Both the position numbers and the translations under genes were made by a program. The notes below the pieces were generated by a model. It saw only the letters and a program-made list of their open reading frames with translations, was not told the origin of the DNA and made no database searches. Positions 33,676 to 44,160 of a DNA stretch of 64,000 nt are shown here, piece after piece. The first letter of the stretch is position 1. Every line of letters starts with the position of its first letter. The DNA comes from Calvatia gigantea. Lineage: Eukaryota > Basidiomycota > Agaricomycetes > Agaricales > Lycoperdaceae. Where the stretch lies: assembly GCA_025093985.1 (NCBI GenBank), contig JACAAK010000009.1, positions 2,728,001 to 2,792,000 on the forward strand, written 5' to 3'.

Positions 33676-34992
33676 ATGGCGAAGATATCATTCTTGGACT
33701 TCATACGTAGTCAACTCACCACAGTACCCCCTGTTGCCACTGCCGACCTCACGGGCAAGACCGTCATCGTTGTCGGCGCCAACGCAGGCTTAGGATTTGA
33801 AGCAGTCAAACACTTCGCAAGAATGAACCCTGGCAGATTGATACTTGCATGTCGAGGTCGGGAGAAAGGGAAAGCAGCTATCAAACGTGAGGGCATTTCC
33901 TTCAGTCTTTATTACAAATCCCTTAGTAATGCCTTCGCTTTACCGATAGTCTTGGAGCAAATAACTGGATACTCTAAAGCCGAGGTGTGGTTGGTGGATC
34001 TGGCTGAATTTGCTTCTGTGAGGGCTTTCGTGGATCGTGCCCTGGGAGACTTGAAGAGGTTGGATATCCTACTACTAAACGCTGCCATGATCTCGGGAGA
34101 CCTGAAGTATAGGACGACAACGGACGGATGGGAACAAGCGTAAGTGCTCACAGTCCAGCTTTCGCATTTTGTGTGGTCGCATTGCTAATTTGGTTTTAGA
34201 CTTCAAGTGAACGATCTCTCGTTATCGCTGATTGGGATTCTCTTGTTACCCCGTCTCCTTGAGACGGCCAAGCAGTATAAGGCACTGCCAAGATTGGTGG
34301 TGGTGTCCAGCGGAATTCATTATTGGACGGAAATGGAAGATAAAATCTTTGACAGTCCAAACGCATTCGATGTTGTGGGAAGTAAGGAATATTGCACACC
34401 CAAGTGAGTCAGCGTGAGAACCCACTGTAAGTAATATGACTGACCGTGCAATAGGATCCTAAAATCTCGCTATAGTGATTCTAAACGTGCGTCGTCCTTC
34501 CCGGGTCTACGTTTCTCTATACTTAGGTCAATTCCTCACACCAGTTCTCAACGTATTTTTCGTTCGCGCCCTAAACGAACGTCTGAAGAACCAACCGGTT
34601 ATTGTCAATACTGTTGACCCCGGATTCTGCTACTCCGGGCTTCGCGAGAGCATGAGCAGTCTCTTTATGTGGGTCCTCGAGAAGCTTGTAGCACGGCCGA
34701 CCGAAGAAGGTAGCCGTCAGCTTGTCTGGGCCGCTGTCGGTTTGCCCGGGAGTGGGAAAAGTTCTCTGGACAAACTCAGAGGCGCGTATATCAGTTCGGC
34801 GGATGTCTGTGAACCATCAGACTTTGTTCTTGGGAAAGAGGGAAAGAGGAGGGAGGAAAAGTTATGGGTGAGTCTCACAGTGCGGCCGAGGAATTTTAGC
34901 TGACACCCACGGGCTAGACTGACCTTGTTGCTGTCCTTGGGAATGTGGACTCGCGCATTAACGATGTTATTGCACAACACCTGGCCGCTTAG
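33676..34992 (+). CDS. Short-chain dehydrogenase/reductase, copy 2
   Basis: Six exons join in phase. The Rossmann start is VGANAGLGFEAVKHFARM (TGxxxGhG variant), with ACRGREKG, the LVDLAEFASVRAF acidic loop, ILLLNAAM (NAG motif), VVVSSGIHYW (active-site Ser strand), RYSDSK (Tyr/Lys pair, reached through an intron after AAAC), VNTVDPGFCYSG, and a C-terminal exon ending VIAQHLAA. It is a cytosolic or membrane-edge NAD(P)(H)-dependent oxidoreductase of the retinol-dehydrogenase-like group. A solo LTR lies about 670 bp upstream. No frame damage. Compared with copy 1 it keeps the GGATGGGAACAAGC exon end. Confidence 0.87.
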
Positions 34993-36339
34993 GCCTGCTG
35001 TATCCTTCACGCTCGTGTGACGCCACGATAAAATTGAGGGTCCATAATATGACACTAGATACATAGCACTTACAAAATGAGAGGCGCACCTCTTGAACTG
35101 AGCAATATTTATGCTCAGGACCCTGAGTATCAGCTGAGACTCATTGTAACATCAAGGAAAAACTTTGTCACTCGCGACTTGAGAAGCACCTGCCTTGTTT
35201 CTCAGATGGGTTGTTTTCGCTTTTTGGTTTGTTACCTGTCGTTTGGAGGGGCCAATGATATGAGGGGCTTTGGCCCACTCATCGTGCTTTTCCCGGCGCT
35301 CCAAGTCATCATATATTGGAACTGGTTTTGTGAGTTCACGGGGCATACACTTCGAATTCGATGGGCATTATGAGGAACGAGCATTTTGACAACGAATTGA
35401 GGATTATTGAGAAAAGCTTCGGGGTCTTGAGGGGGAACTTGCAGGATCACATTGGCGTTGCCTCGTTGAAAATGAAGAGTGTACTGATCTCACAGGTGAC
35501 AGAATGAAAGTCACTCGTCACAGGAGAGGCAATCATTTAAGTATTCGACACTGAGGAATTGTTTGATCACCTCCATCCAGGAATTTCTCTTCTTCCTGTC
35601 TCTAGGCAAGACATTACGCCCTAAAAATACGACAGGTGCAGCGGAACTTTTTGCTCTCCGTCCTCTTGCACGACCTCTCCGTTTCTGCCATTCTGATTCC
35701 ACACCGTTCCCAACGACTCCCGCTACTTCGTACCTATCCACACGTCCTAGCGCTTTGAAGGGTGGTGAAGTTATAAAGGACGCATTGTTCCAAACTTTGC
35801 TGGTACTACCTATCTTGACGCGCCAGGTACCTGGAGAACCTGCGGCACCGTCCCGCAGTATTCCCTCGCCTTTCTCCAGTACGTTGGCCCAGGTTGTGAC
35901 AATGTATTTCTCTCTGTATATCTTCGTGACCTTGGCTGATTCGACCTCTTTTGGATTCTGGATATCTTCCGCTACCCCATGGGGTCCGCCTGGCTATGTT
36001 TTAAGTTCATCAAATTCTGCGTAAGCCCTAAATCCGAAGCTAAACGAGAACGCATTCCCCCAGCAACGTTATGCCAAGAACATCAAGGAGCTTGTCAACA
36101 CTGGCGCAGCTGCTGCGCTGCTGAGTCGAAATACCATATCGGAAATGCGGATGGTCTAAAGTTACATCTTGTTGGCCGTCGGGGATGGCACCCCGACTCA
36201 TCACTGTGTCGTGCTGCGTGCCCACCGATTGGTCACATTCCAAACCTCTCCCGGTATCCACCTCCCACCATGTGTGTGACAAATTTCGGCATATTTGATT
36301 TCACCTGCAGACTAAGCAGGAGTCGTTTGCAATGCTGCA
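34993..36339. other. Spacer between SDR copies 2 and 3
   Basis: 34993-35490 is unlike the other units and replaces the SDR 3' flank. It holds a minus-strand frame at 35450-35232 (PQDPEAFLNNPQFVVKMLVP) that may be a coding fragment of unknown origin. From about 35560 it matches the SDR unit spacer (CATCCAGGAATTTCTCTTC..., GACGCGCCAGGTACCTGG). Confidence 0.45.
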
Positions 36340-36347
36340 TATATAAA
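36340..36347 (+). promoter_or_regulatory. TATA box of SDR copy 3
   Basis: TATATAAA lies 103 bp before the ATG, in the same conserved block as the other two copies (GCATATATAAATGGCTTAACG). Confidence 0.65.
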
Positions 36348-36442
36348 TGGCTTAACGTTCGTCACACTGCGAAAACAACAACAAGAACCTCCCCTCACCT
36401 ACTCTAGACCTGAACCAAGTATTCTTTTCGGAGTAGAAACCA

Positions 36443-37762
36443 ATGGCGAAGAAATCATTCTTGGACTTCCTACGTGATCAGCTCACCGCAGTACCCCCTG
36501 TTGCCACTGCCGACCTCACGGGCAAGACTGTCATCGTCGTCGGTGCCAACTCTGGCCTAGGCTTTGAAGCGGCCAAACACTTCGCAAGAATGAACCCTGG
36601 CAGGTTGATACTTGCATGTCGAAGCCGGGAGAAAGGGGAAGCAGCTATTCAACGTGAGGGTATTTCCTTCAGTCTCTATTACAGGTCCCTTAGTAATGTC
36701 CTCGCTTTACCAATAGGTTTGAAGGGAGCGACTGGATACTCTAAAGCCGAGGTTTGGTTGGTGGATCTGGCTGAATTGGTTTCTGTGAAGGCCTTCGTGA
36801 ATTGTGCTCTGAAAGAGTTGGAGAGGTTGGATATTCTGTTACTGAATGCTGGTATGATCTCGGAAAACCCCCAGCACAAGGCGACAACGGATGGATGGGA
36901 ACAAGTGTAAGTGCTCACAGTCCAGCTTCCGTGTTCTGTATGGTCGCGTTGCTAATTTGGTTTTAGACTCCAAGTGAACGTTCTCTCATTGTCGCTGATT
37001 GGGATTCTCTTGTTACCCCGTCTCCTTGAGACGGCTAAGCAGTATAAGACACTGCCAAGATTGGTGATGGTGACCAGCGGAGCCCATTATTGGGCGGAAA
37101 TCGAGGATAAGGTCTTCGACAGTCCAAACGCATTCGACGTTTTGGGAAGTAAGGAATATTGCACACCCAAGTGAGTCAGCATGAGTAAACTCACTGTAAG
37201 TACCACGACTGATCGCGCATAGGGTTCTGGGATCTCGCTATGGTGACTCTAAACGTACGTCAGCCTTCCCAGGTCTGAGTCCCTCTATGCTTCGGTTAAC
37301 TCTCACACTAGTTCTCGGCGTATTTTTCGTTCGCGCCCTCAACAAACATCTGAAGAACCAACCAATTATTGTCAATACCGTTGACCCTGGACTCTGCTAC
37401 CCTGGGCTCCGCGGGAACACAAGGAGCTTCTTTATGTGGGTCCTCGACAAGCTTGTAGCACGACCGACCGAAGAAGGTAGCCGTCAGCTTGTCTGGGCCG
37501 CTGTCGGTTTGCCCGAGGGTGGGGAAAGTTCCTTGGACAAACTTAGAGGCGCGTATATCAGTTCGGCGGATGCTAGTGAACCATCAGACTTTGTCTTTGG
37601 CAAAGAGGGGAAGAAGAGGGAGGAAAAGTTATGGGTGAGTCTCGCAGTGCGACCTAGGGATTTTAGCTGATACCTATGGGTTAGACTGACCTAGTTGCTG
37701 TTCTCGAAAAGGTGGATATACGCGTTAAGGATGTAATTTCACAATACTTGCTTAGTACTTAG
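36443..37762 (+). CDS. Short-chain dehydrogenase/reductase, copy 3
   Basis: Same six-exon gene as copy 2, all in phase. It has GANSGLGFEAAKHFARM, LVDLAELVSVKAF, ILLLNAGM (the canonical NAG), VMVTSGAHYW, RYGDSK for the catalytic Tyr/Lys pair, VNTVDPGLCYPG, and a diverged end VISQYLLST. It is the most diverged copy in regulatory and coding sequence, and its 3' flank to about 37990 keeps the sequence also found after copy 1. It is therefore closest to the pre-duplication arrangement. Confidence 0.87.
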
Positions 37763-38513
37763 GTCTCAAGAACCTGACTTCTCATGTTCTGTTTTGTTTC
37801 TGTTTTGTTCAAACATCGGACTCATATTTATGTTATTCCTGACTCTGCGAAGCAGGAGGAGAGTTGTAACGGTCAATTCAACTATTTTGTTCAGTACTTG
37901 GCTGGTCTTGCATCATGCAAGGGTCTGTTTGGCGATGAGAACACCGATCCTGATCCTGATGGCTACTTTGGATTGTCCCTACCCACTAAGTACTTTCTCA
38001 TCATTTTTTGACTACATACCTCTGCACCGATCGTCAAACTTTAGGCTCGGAATTTCCGTGCTCCATCATGCCCTCCTCGCCCTCGTCTTCACCCTTTCTG
38101 CTTCAAACTACCAGCCAGGCCATCCAAGTTCTCATCGACAAAATATATACTTGGCCAACCTAGTATCGCACAAGAACCTTTATAACGGCTTTTTGGTATC
38201 ACCACCCACGAGGTCCAGGGCAAACGCGAATGTTTGAATATTTGAACAAGGCTCGACATTCTGGGAAAATGCAGTTTGGTGGGGTGGGAATTATTTCGAG
38301 TAGCCCATCAAAATCGATGGGCGCGCATCGCTGTCGCCAAATGTTCGTGTAAGTACTCGAGCTCACAACCTCGAGGCAGAGCGGAGATTAAACTATGAAG
38401 GAGGGAATGCAAGATGCCATAGTCTACACACAACCTGCATTTCATCCTTAAAACACTCTCTCGCACTCTGACCACTTACTTCGACGAGAACACAACAGTC
38501 AACCAGGAGATAA
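37763..38513. other. Intergenic, conserved SDR 3' flank then unique sequence
   Basis: 37770-37990 matches 31262-31490 (SDR1 3' flank). The rest, to 38513, is unique with no gene seen. Confidence 0.45.
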
Positions 38514-41000
38514 ATGTCAAAACTATCAATAATACATTTCAACGATGTTTATCGCGTGTCCCCACAAAAGATCGGAGGGCCCGGAGAGACTATCGATGTC
38601 ACACAGTTCGCTGCACTTGTAGATGAGTTGAGAGGAGGGTGGCCGGAGAGCGGGGATGGGAAGCGCGATGGGTTTGTACTGTTTTCTGGAGATCTGTTTT
38701 CGCCCTCCGTCGAGAGCTCAGTTACGCGAGGAAGCCACATGGTGAGCCTATCCGCTGTTTGATGTTCTATCCGAACCCTGACCTGTATTCTAGGTACCAA
38801 TCATGAATGCGATCGGAGTCGACGCTGCAGTTGCGGGTATGTCTGTTCCGGTCTTTGGTCAAATAATTGACTGGATCATTTGTACATTTCCAGGAAACCA
38901 TGACTTCGATTTTGGTGTGTGATAGCGTCGAATAGATTGAGGTGCAACTGTTAATGGATAATCTAGGATACCCTCACTTAACAAAACTCGTGCAAGATTC
39001 CACATACGTCTGTTAAACTTTGTGTTCTGCCTTTACACTTAAATTGAGGCCATCTAGCCATGGATTTTAAGCAACATCATCGATAGCACCACGGGTGAAA
39101 CCCCCGAGTATCTCCACCCGTTCCAGGTCATTGAACGGTGTGGAGTACGCATTGGGATGATTGGCCTTGTTGAAGAGTACGCGACCTTACCCAAAACCAA
39201 GTTCATATACCCACAACTCATGCTGTAACAGGGAGTGGATCGTTGCCGTGGCGTCCTGGCCTGCCAACTTCAAGTACAGGGATATGGCCGATACGGGACG
39301 TGAACTATCCAGACTCTTGCGAGATCCGGATGGGGAGCATCGTTGTGACATTATCATTGCCCTCACACATGCACGGTGAGTGTCTCGACCTGGACGAACA
39401 TACCTCGTACTTATATCCGTTTTAGGTTGCCCAACGTGAGATACTTTGGGTTGACGTCCTGATGGTTGAATCAATGTGTTATTGGCAGGACATTAAGCTC
39501 GCCAAAAAAATCCTAGCTTTATCCCCGTCCACCCAGGATACTCAGCCGGTTGAGAACGAGCATGGAGCTGACATTATTCTCGGAGGTCATGATCACCTAT
39601 ATTTCGTCAGCAAGGGTATAGACAAGTGGGAGAACTATGACGGATCAAAGGAAGTGCTGGGAGCTAAAGGTGATAAGGGTGATATCCTTGTAATTAAAAG
39701 TGGACATGACTTCAGAAGTCTGAGCGAACTCACCCTGGAGTTCGAGGACACCCCCGAAGGAAGCGTCAGGAAAAAAATTATCAGAAATGTTACCGGTATG
39801 TTCGTGTCCTCACGCTCAAAATACCACTGACGCATCGTGTACCAATAGGCAAACGCCATAATATTCGACTGGGCGTGAAGTCGTCTACTAAGGTGTCTGA
39901 GATTCTGAAAACTGTCTTGTCCTCCGTAAGCTCAGCATTGAAGGCACACGTGTGTCGCACAACGGTGGAGCTCGACCTACGTTCACGGGTTATCCGTGTC
40001 GACGAGGTAAGTCATACACAGCTCATTCATTCCATTATTAGCTGAACCCGGGAAAGTCTGCTGCCGCAAACTGGTTTGCCGATATCCTCCGACACGCTTA
40101 CGATGAGGCCCTTTGTATGAAGGGATGTGGTGGTTCAGATGCCGTCTTGATTTGCGCAAGCACTCTTCGTGGAGACTCCAGATATGGACCGGGTATGCAA
40201 ACCCTGTTATCTCATCCAGTCAACCCCTCAACTTTTCTCAGGTCTAATTACTCTCGGGGACATCCTGGGGATACTGCCCTTTGGCGATCCTGTGGTAGTG
40301 TTGGAACTTGATGGCGAAGCAATTTGGGATGCGCTGGAGGCTGCTTTGGGAATTTGGCCAGCACAAGGATGTTGATTCGCCTGGGAAGGTTGTGGAGGAA
40401 GAACTTGTGCCCAGAAAGAAGGAAGGGGAAAATACAACATTGTGACAATGGATTATATGGCTGAAGGTCGCGATGGTTTTATTGGGTTGAAGGGAAAACC
40501 ATACCTCGTTGGCCATGAGAGTGGAAGCATCATGAGCATCATTGTCAGGAAATACTTACTTGGTATGCAATCGTTTCCCGAGTGCGAGGGTGTGACAGAT
40601 CGTGGTCTCAATCTATTTGTTGGCAGGATCTCAATTTGTAAACAAGCTGGTGCGATCGATGAGACTTGAGGGGCCTCAAAATCTCTCGGACAGTACGAAT
40701 ATTGCCTTCAATGAAGCGCTCAGAGAGTGAACTCGGCGAGACAAGAATGCGGCCGGAAAGTGGAAGCTGGCTATTGAGCAAGTGATCCACCGCACTAGGT
40801 CCCAAAGCCACTACCAGAAGAACATGAAGGTATCGGCAACGGAGCATATGAGTTCAGTTGATGCATTTGATGGGTCCGCCACTAGAAAAGGACAGGAATG
40901 TCTCGTATTGGACCACAGTAAAGTCGACAAGGACCTTCTGGTAATTAGCCCTGAGGTGGACGGGAGACTGAAGAACATTGGGAGAGAACCCGGTCTCTAG
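38514..41000 (+). pseudogene. 5'-nucleotidase / metallophosphoesterase (UshA-like), decayed
   Basis: The first two-thirds splice well. It starts MSKLSIIHFNDVYRV (metal-binding D.ND), then FSGDLFSPSVES, GNHDFDFG over three short exons, IALTHARLPND and GADIILGGHDHLY. These are the standard metal ligands of calcineurin-type 5'-nucleotidases. The C-terminal domain follows (NWFADILRHAY, LITLGDILGILPFGDPVVVLELDG). After GIWPAQ about 50 residues expected in the family are missing; the frame then jumps to DSPGKVVEEELVPRKKEGE. An AAAA run near 40433 causes another shift before YNIVTMDYMAEG. A TGA at 40728-40730 stands where CGA would read through to RRDKNAAGKWK. The last part (TEHMSSVDAFDGS...KNIGREPGL) is recognisable to TAG 40998-41000. 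Confidence 0.8.
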
Positions 41001-41085
41001 TAATTTGCTTAAAGTATAGATCGGATCGTTGTACAAATGTGAAACATTGCAATGAAAAAAAGGGGGGAAAAAAAGAATGCCCCAG

Positions 41086-41345
41086 GTTGGTGTATCTATC
41101 TTGTTTTGGATGATGGAAGGTCGCCTTGTAGAATCACTCTTCAATGCATGCAACAAAGGTATCAAGGATGCTAGCCAACGTGCTAGCCCCTTTCAATAAA
41201 TTTCGCAGCGCCTTGCAAGTCGACAAGACGATCATTAGCTATGCCCTCCTTTTCCACCTTTTACTATGCCTCTACCGTTCCGACTGCGGCCTTTCCTATT
41301 CAAACAGTTCACCCTATTCAAGGGTTTAAAGACGATTTTCACTCT
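41086..41345 (+). pseudogene. Fragment of the UBC-like/F-box-like family
   Basis: Encodes ILFWMMEGRLVESLFNACNKGIKDASQRASPFNKF and SYALLFHLLLCLYRSDCG, matching 49650-49860 of the better copy. Both ends are missing. It is more diverged from the three larger copies than copies A and B are from each other. Confidence 0.8.
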
Positions 41346-41430
41346 TTGATCTTGAATTCATTTGCGAGTTCCTTGTGATGACCATGGTCGTAATAGACTC
41401 AATACCCTTGCCCCTATCGCCATTCTCCCT

Positions 41431-41507
41431 AGTATTGAATGTACCTTCATGCAGTTTTATCAAGTATATTTGGATTGTAGTTGCCCACAACCCACAGAAT
41501 GAAACAC
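41431..41507 (+). repeat. Dispersed ~70-bp repeat, copy 3
   Basis: AGTATTGAATGTACCTTCAT, then TTTATCAAGTA and ATTTGGATTGTAGTTG, matching 28911-28980 and 31925-31990. It ends exactly where the duplicated UBC-like/F-box-like block begins. Confidence 0.65.
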
Positions 41508-43971
41508 GGGTTCAGCGGCATCAGCGCAGCCCTGGTCACGAGTCATCACGGGAAAGACCATGCGTGAATTCATCGGCTGCTCGAATACCCACTGATCGCC
41601 CACTGACCAATAGATGATTGAAGCCTGAAGAACGCAATTTTCTGGCGAGGCTCCAACTCGATATCGAGGAATTGCTTGAAGACCCTTATCCAGGAATTCA
41701 AATATTTACACGCAGTGAGGATGCCACGCAGTTTTGTCTGGTCCTCATACGATCCAAGAGTCCCTGGCAAGGCTTGAACGTGCATCTCGAGGTCCCTCTC
41801 CCAGAAAACTGGGTAACTTCGCGCTTCTTGGCCCGCAGCACCTATGATTGACTTATCTCTAGCCATTGGGTTTTCCCGAAATTAAAGGCATTCGACACTT
41901 GGAGCATCCATTCTTGGACGAATTATCGTATATCCCGTGCTGGAAATTCCGCCCAGGACACCTGCCCCCTGGTTATAGATGGTAAGCTGTATATCAACTT
42001 CGCACTGTGCTTTAGATAATCTGCCCTCATGTAGGGGTTTGGCAACCCCTCTGCGAGCCCTGTTCATCCAACTGTTAAGGCTTTTCTCGGATCACCGGGT
42101 ATGGTACTCGTTTACTCCTGGAGAATGCTTTATTCAGCTCAACATTACTGTATCAAAGGTTACATGCCCAGTTCGATGGATCCAGCTAAGTCGGACTATC
42201 ATCCTTGATAAACCCACCGACAAATACTATCTGCAAGGGCGACCTCAGGGACGGAAAGCAACTTGATAAGAGCTTGCAAGAGGCACTGCATTGAGAGTGG
42301 CAAGCCAACCCAGGTCCGATCACCAAGCTCGAACGTTTCACTCCAGAAGATGGACTACTCCGTTCCCAAACCAAAGGACGAGCTTCGGTCTCTGATCTCC
42401 CGGAAATTCACCTTGTCGAGCGATCCAGTGCTTCCTGGTTGGAGGCCTATCGTCACATATCCGCCTTCCAATGTCCATCCTGCCCTATGGCAGCGCAGAC
42501 CTCCCCGATTCTAATCACGACTCTCACTCTCCAGCGGGCGTTGACCCGGATATCTTGCCAAGGGAACCAGAGGCGAGATGCACACTTGTCACCTAGAGAT
42601 GCTCGACGATGATGTCCTCAGCATGATTGCACTTTATATCCCCACCGCCTCGCTCCTCCGTCTCATCAGCGTTTATCCATGAATGCGTTGGATTGACTCG
42701 CGAATTAAGCTCATCCCACGTCGTGAGGTTACCTGCATGATTTTCCGACAGCCAATCATGGACGTCGTTCTAGGCATCAAGATTAAGATGCGTTTATCCA
42801 CTCACACACTCTTCGAGTCTGATTTTGAGTGGATCAGCATGGAAGCTCACGAGGACTATCAAAGGAACTTTCCCTACTTTTTTCCTCTTGCTTTCAATCA
42901 CAATCACTTCGAGCGTGCTGAGGAACACATTTGGACATCGATTGATAAGGTTACTGCCGGCACCATTGGAATGTACCGACATCGGTGGAAGATGGGCATC
43001 TGGCCGGTGAAGTGGAGGTGGATAGAATGGGCAAACGAGAAACTAAATGGCACAACTCAAACAGTTGGAAGTGGCAGCGAAATTCAATCCCGACCCGGAC
43101 ATAACACGCCTATCCTGTTCTGGATGATGGAAGGCATTGTAGAAACACTCCTCATTGCCTGAGACGAAAGTGTCAAAGATGCTAGTCGGCGTACTAGCCC
43201 ATTCAATAAATTTGTCCTCCGTGACGCATCGCAAGTCGACAAGGCTATCATCAGCTACGCCCTACTTTTCCATCTTTTATTATGCCTCTACCGTTCCGAC
43301 CATGACCTATTCTGTCAAGCAGCTCGTCGTGTTCGAATGTTTAAAGACGACCCTACCTCAAGGCTGAAAGGTTCTTTTCCTGGTCACGGATTCATTTCCG
43401 AATTCCTCGTTACAAACATGATCGTCAATACCCTTGATCCCATCGTCGCTCCCCACAATCATGCCCATTTGACGTTAATCATGGACTCATTCCTAGAGGA
43501 GGTCATTACTCGGGACGTTAAGTCCCTTGGTCGGCGCGCCCCAGCGTTGATGAAGATGGAAACAGGCGAGAACGCACTTCGGATCAAAGTCACCTTTCGC
43601 AATAGCAAGCTCAATTTTCGGAAGATCATGTTCCATACCTTATTCTTGCGAACGTTTGCGCAGTTCTATACTGGGGAGGCTGGCCTTCTCAAGTTGGATA
43701 GTGATTTTGGGTTTCTGGAGGATGAAGCTATTGATGCACTGGTGCAAGGTGTGAAGGAGATTCATCAAGTCAACTCCTGGCCTCGATTCTTCCATGCTGT
43801 CGATTATACAAAGGAAGAGGCGCTGTCTGCAACTGCATTGTCTGAGATGTTGAGGGATACGGTGAGGGCGAGTCTGGAAAGGGGTTATCACACGCCCAGC
43901 AGCACAGAAAGTGGCTCTGAGTACTAAAGTGTTGGTATGAATAGAGCCGTTGTTGTATATATCCAGAGGAG
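41507..43971 (+). pseudogene. UBC-like/F-box-like family protein, copy A (dead)
   Basis: Keeps the family layout: a UBC-like N-terminal region (FLARLQLDIEELLEDPYPGIQIF, GPWQGLNVHLEVPLPENW, intron, then LEHPFLDELSYIPCW, where the HP and Cys resemble the E2 HPN...C site), and after the linker an F-box-like region and a long C-terminal domain (NALRIKVTFRNSKLNFRKIM...). Damage: the ATG is out of frame with the coding sequence (41622 area). Three TGA codons stand against sense codons in copy C: TGAGAGTGG near 42293 against CGA, CATGAATGCG near 42680 against CACGAATGCG, and GCCTGAGAC near 43160. There is also a 2-bp loss near 42238. All but a few bases are identical to copy B. Confidence 0.88.
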
Positions 43972-44160
43972 CGGTCGGGACTTCCGAATTAGGAAATCGT
44001 GTATGATCCGGACTTCTGGATGGCTCGGAAATGGGATTTTCGGGGTCGGTGTCTTGGTCATCGTTCTCGGAAGTGAAAGGCGTCATCGGTGAAGTGGAGT
44101 AGTGGGAGGAGGACGCGTACATGACACTTTTCAGTGTCAGGTGCCGTCCGATCTCCACAA
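43972..44160. other. Foreign segment between copies A and B
   Basis: A 190-bp stretch not found at the end of copies B or C. Read on the minus strand it is open (VVEIGRHLTLKSVMYASSSH, Ser/Thr/Asp-rich). It may be a scrap of another gene caught at the duplication junction. Confidence 0.4.

Larger units (their letters stand above)
28490..34992. repeat. Segmental duplication: kinase-like tail + spacer + SDR gene, two units
   Basis: Unit 1 is ~28490-31495 and unit 2 is ~31497-34992. Each begins within the kinase-like gene (QPSNILNDQGAAVLI..., QPSDILNDQGAAVLI...), crosses a ~1.2 kb spacer and ends with an SDR gene. The junction lies near 31490-31500, where the SDR1 3' flank, still matching the SDR3 3' flank up to GGCTACTTTGGATTG, changes abruptly into the kinase tail. 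Unit 2 is enlarged by a solo LTR. A third SDR unit (~35490-37990) shares the spacer from about 35560 but lacks the kinase tail. Confidence 0.8.

Noticed and set aside
41618..41851. A 77-codon frame (and its twin at 44272) as a separate small gene
   Set aside because: It is exon 1 of the UBC-like/F-box-like copies; the apparent stop lies in the following intron.
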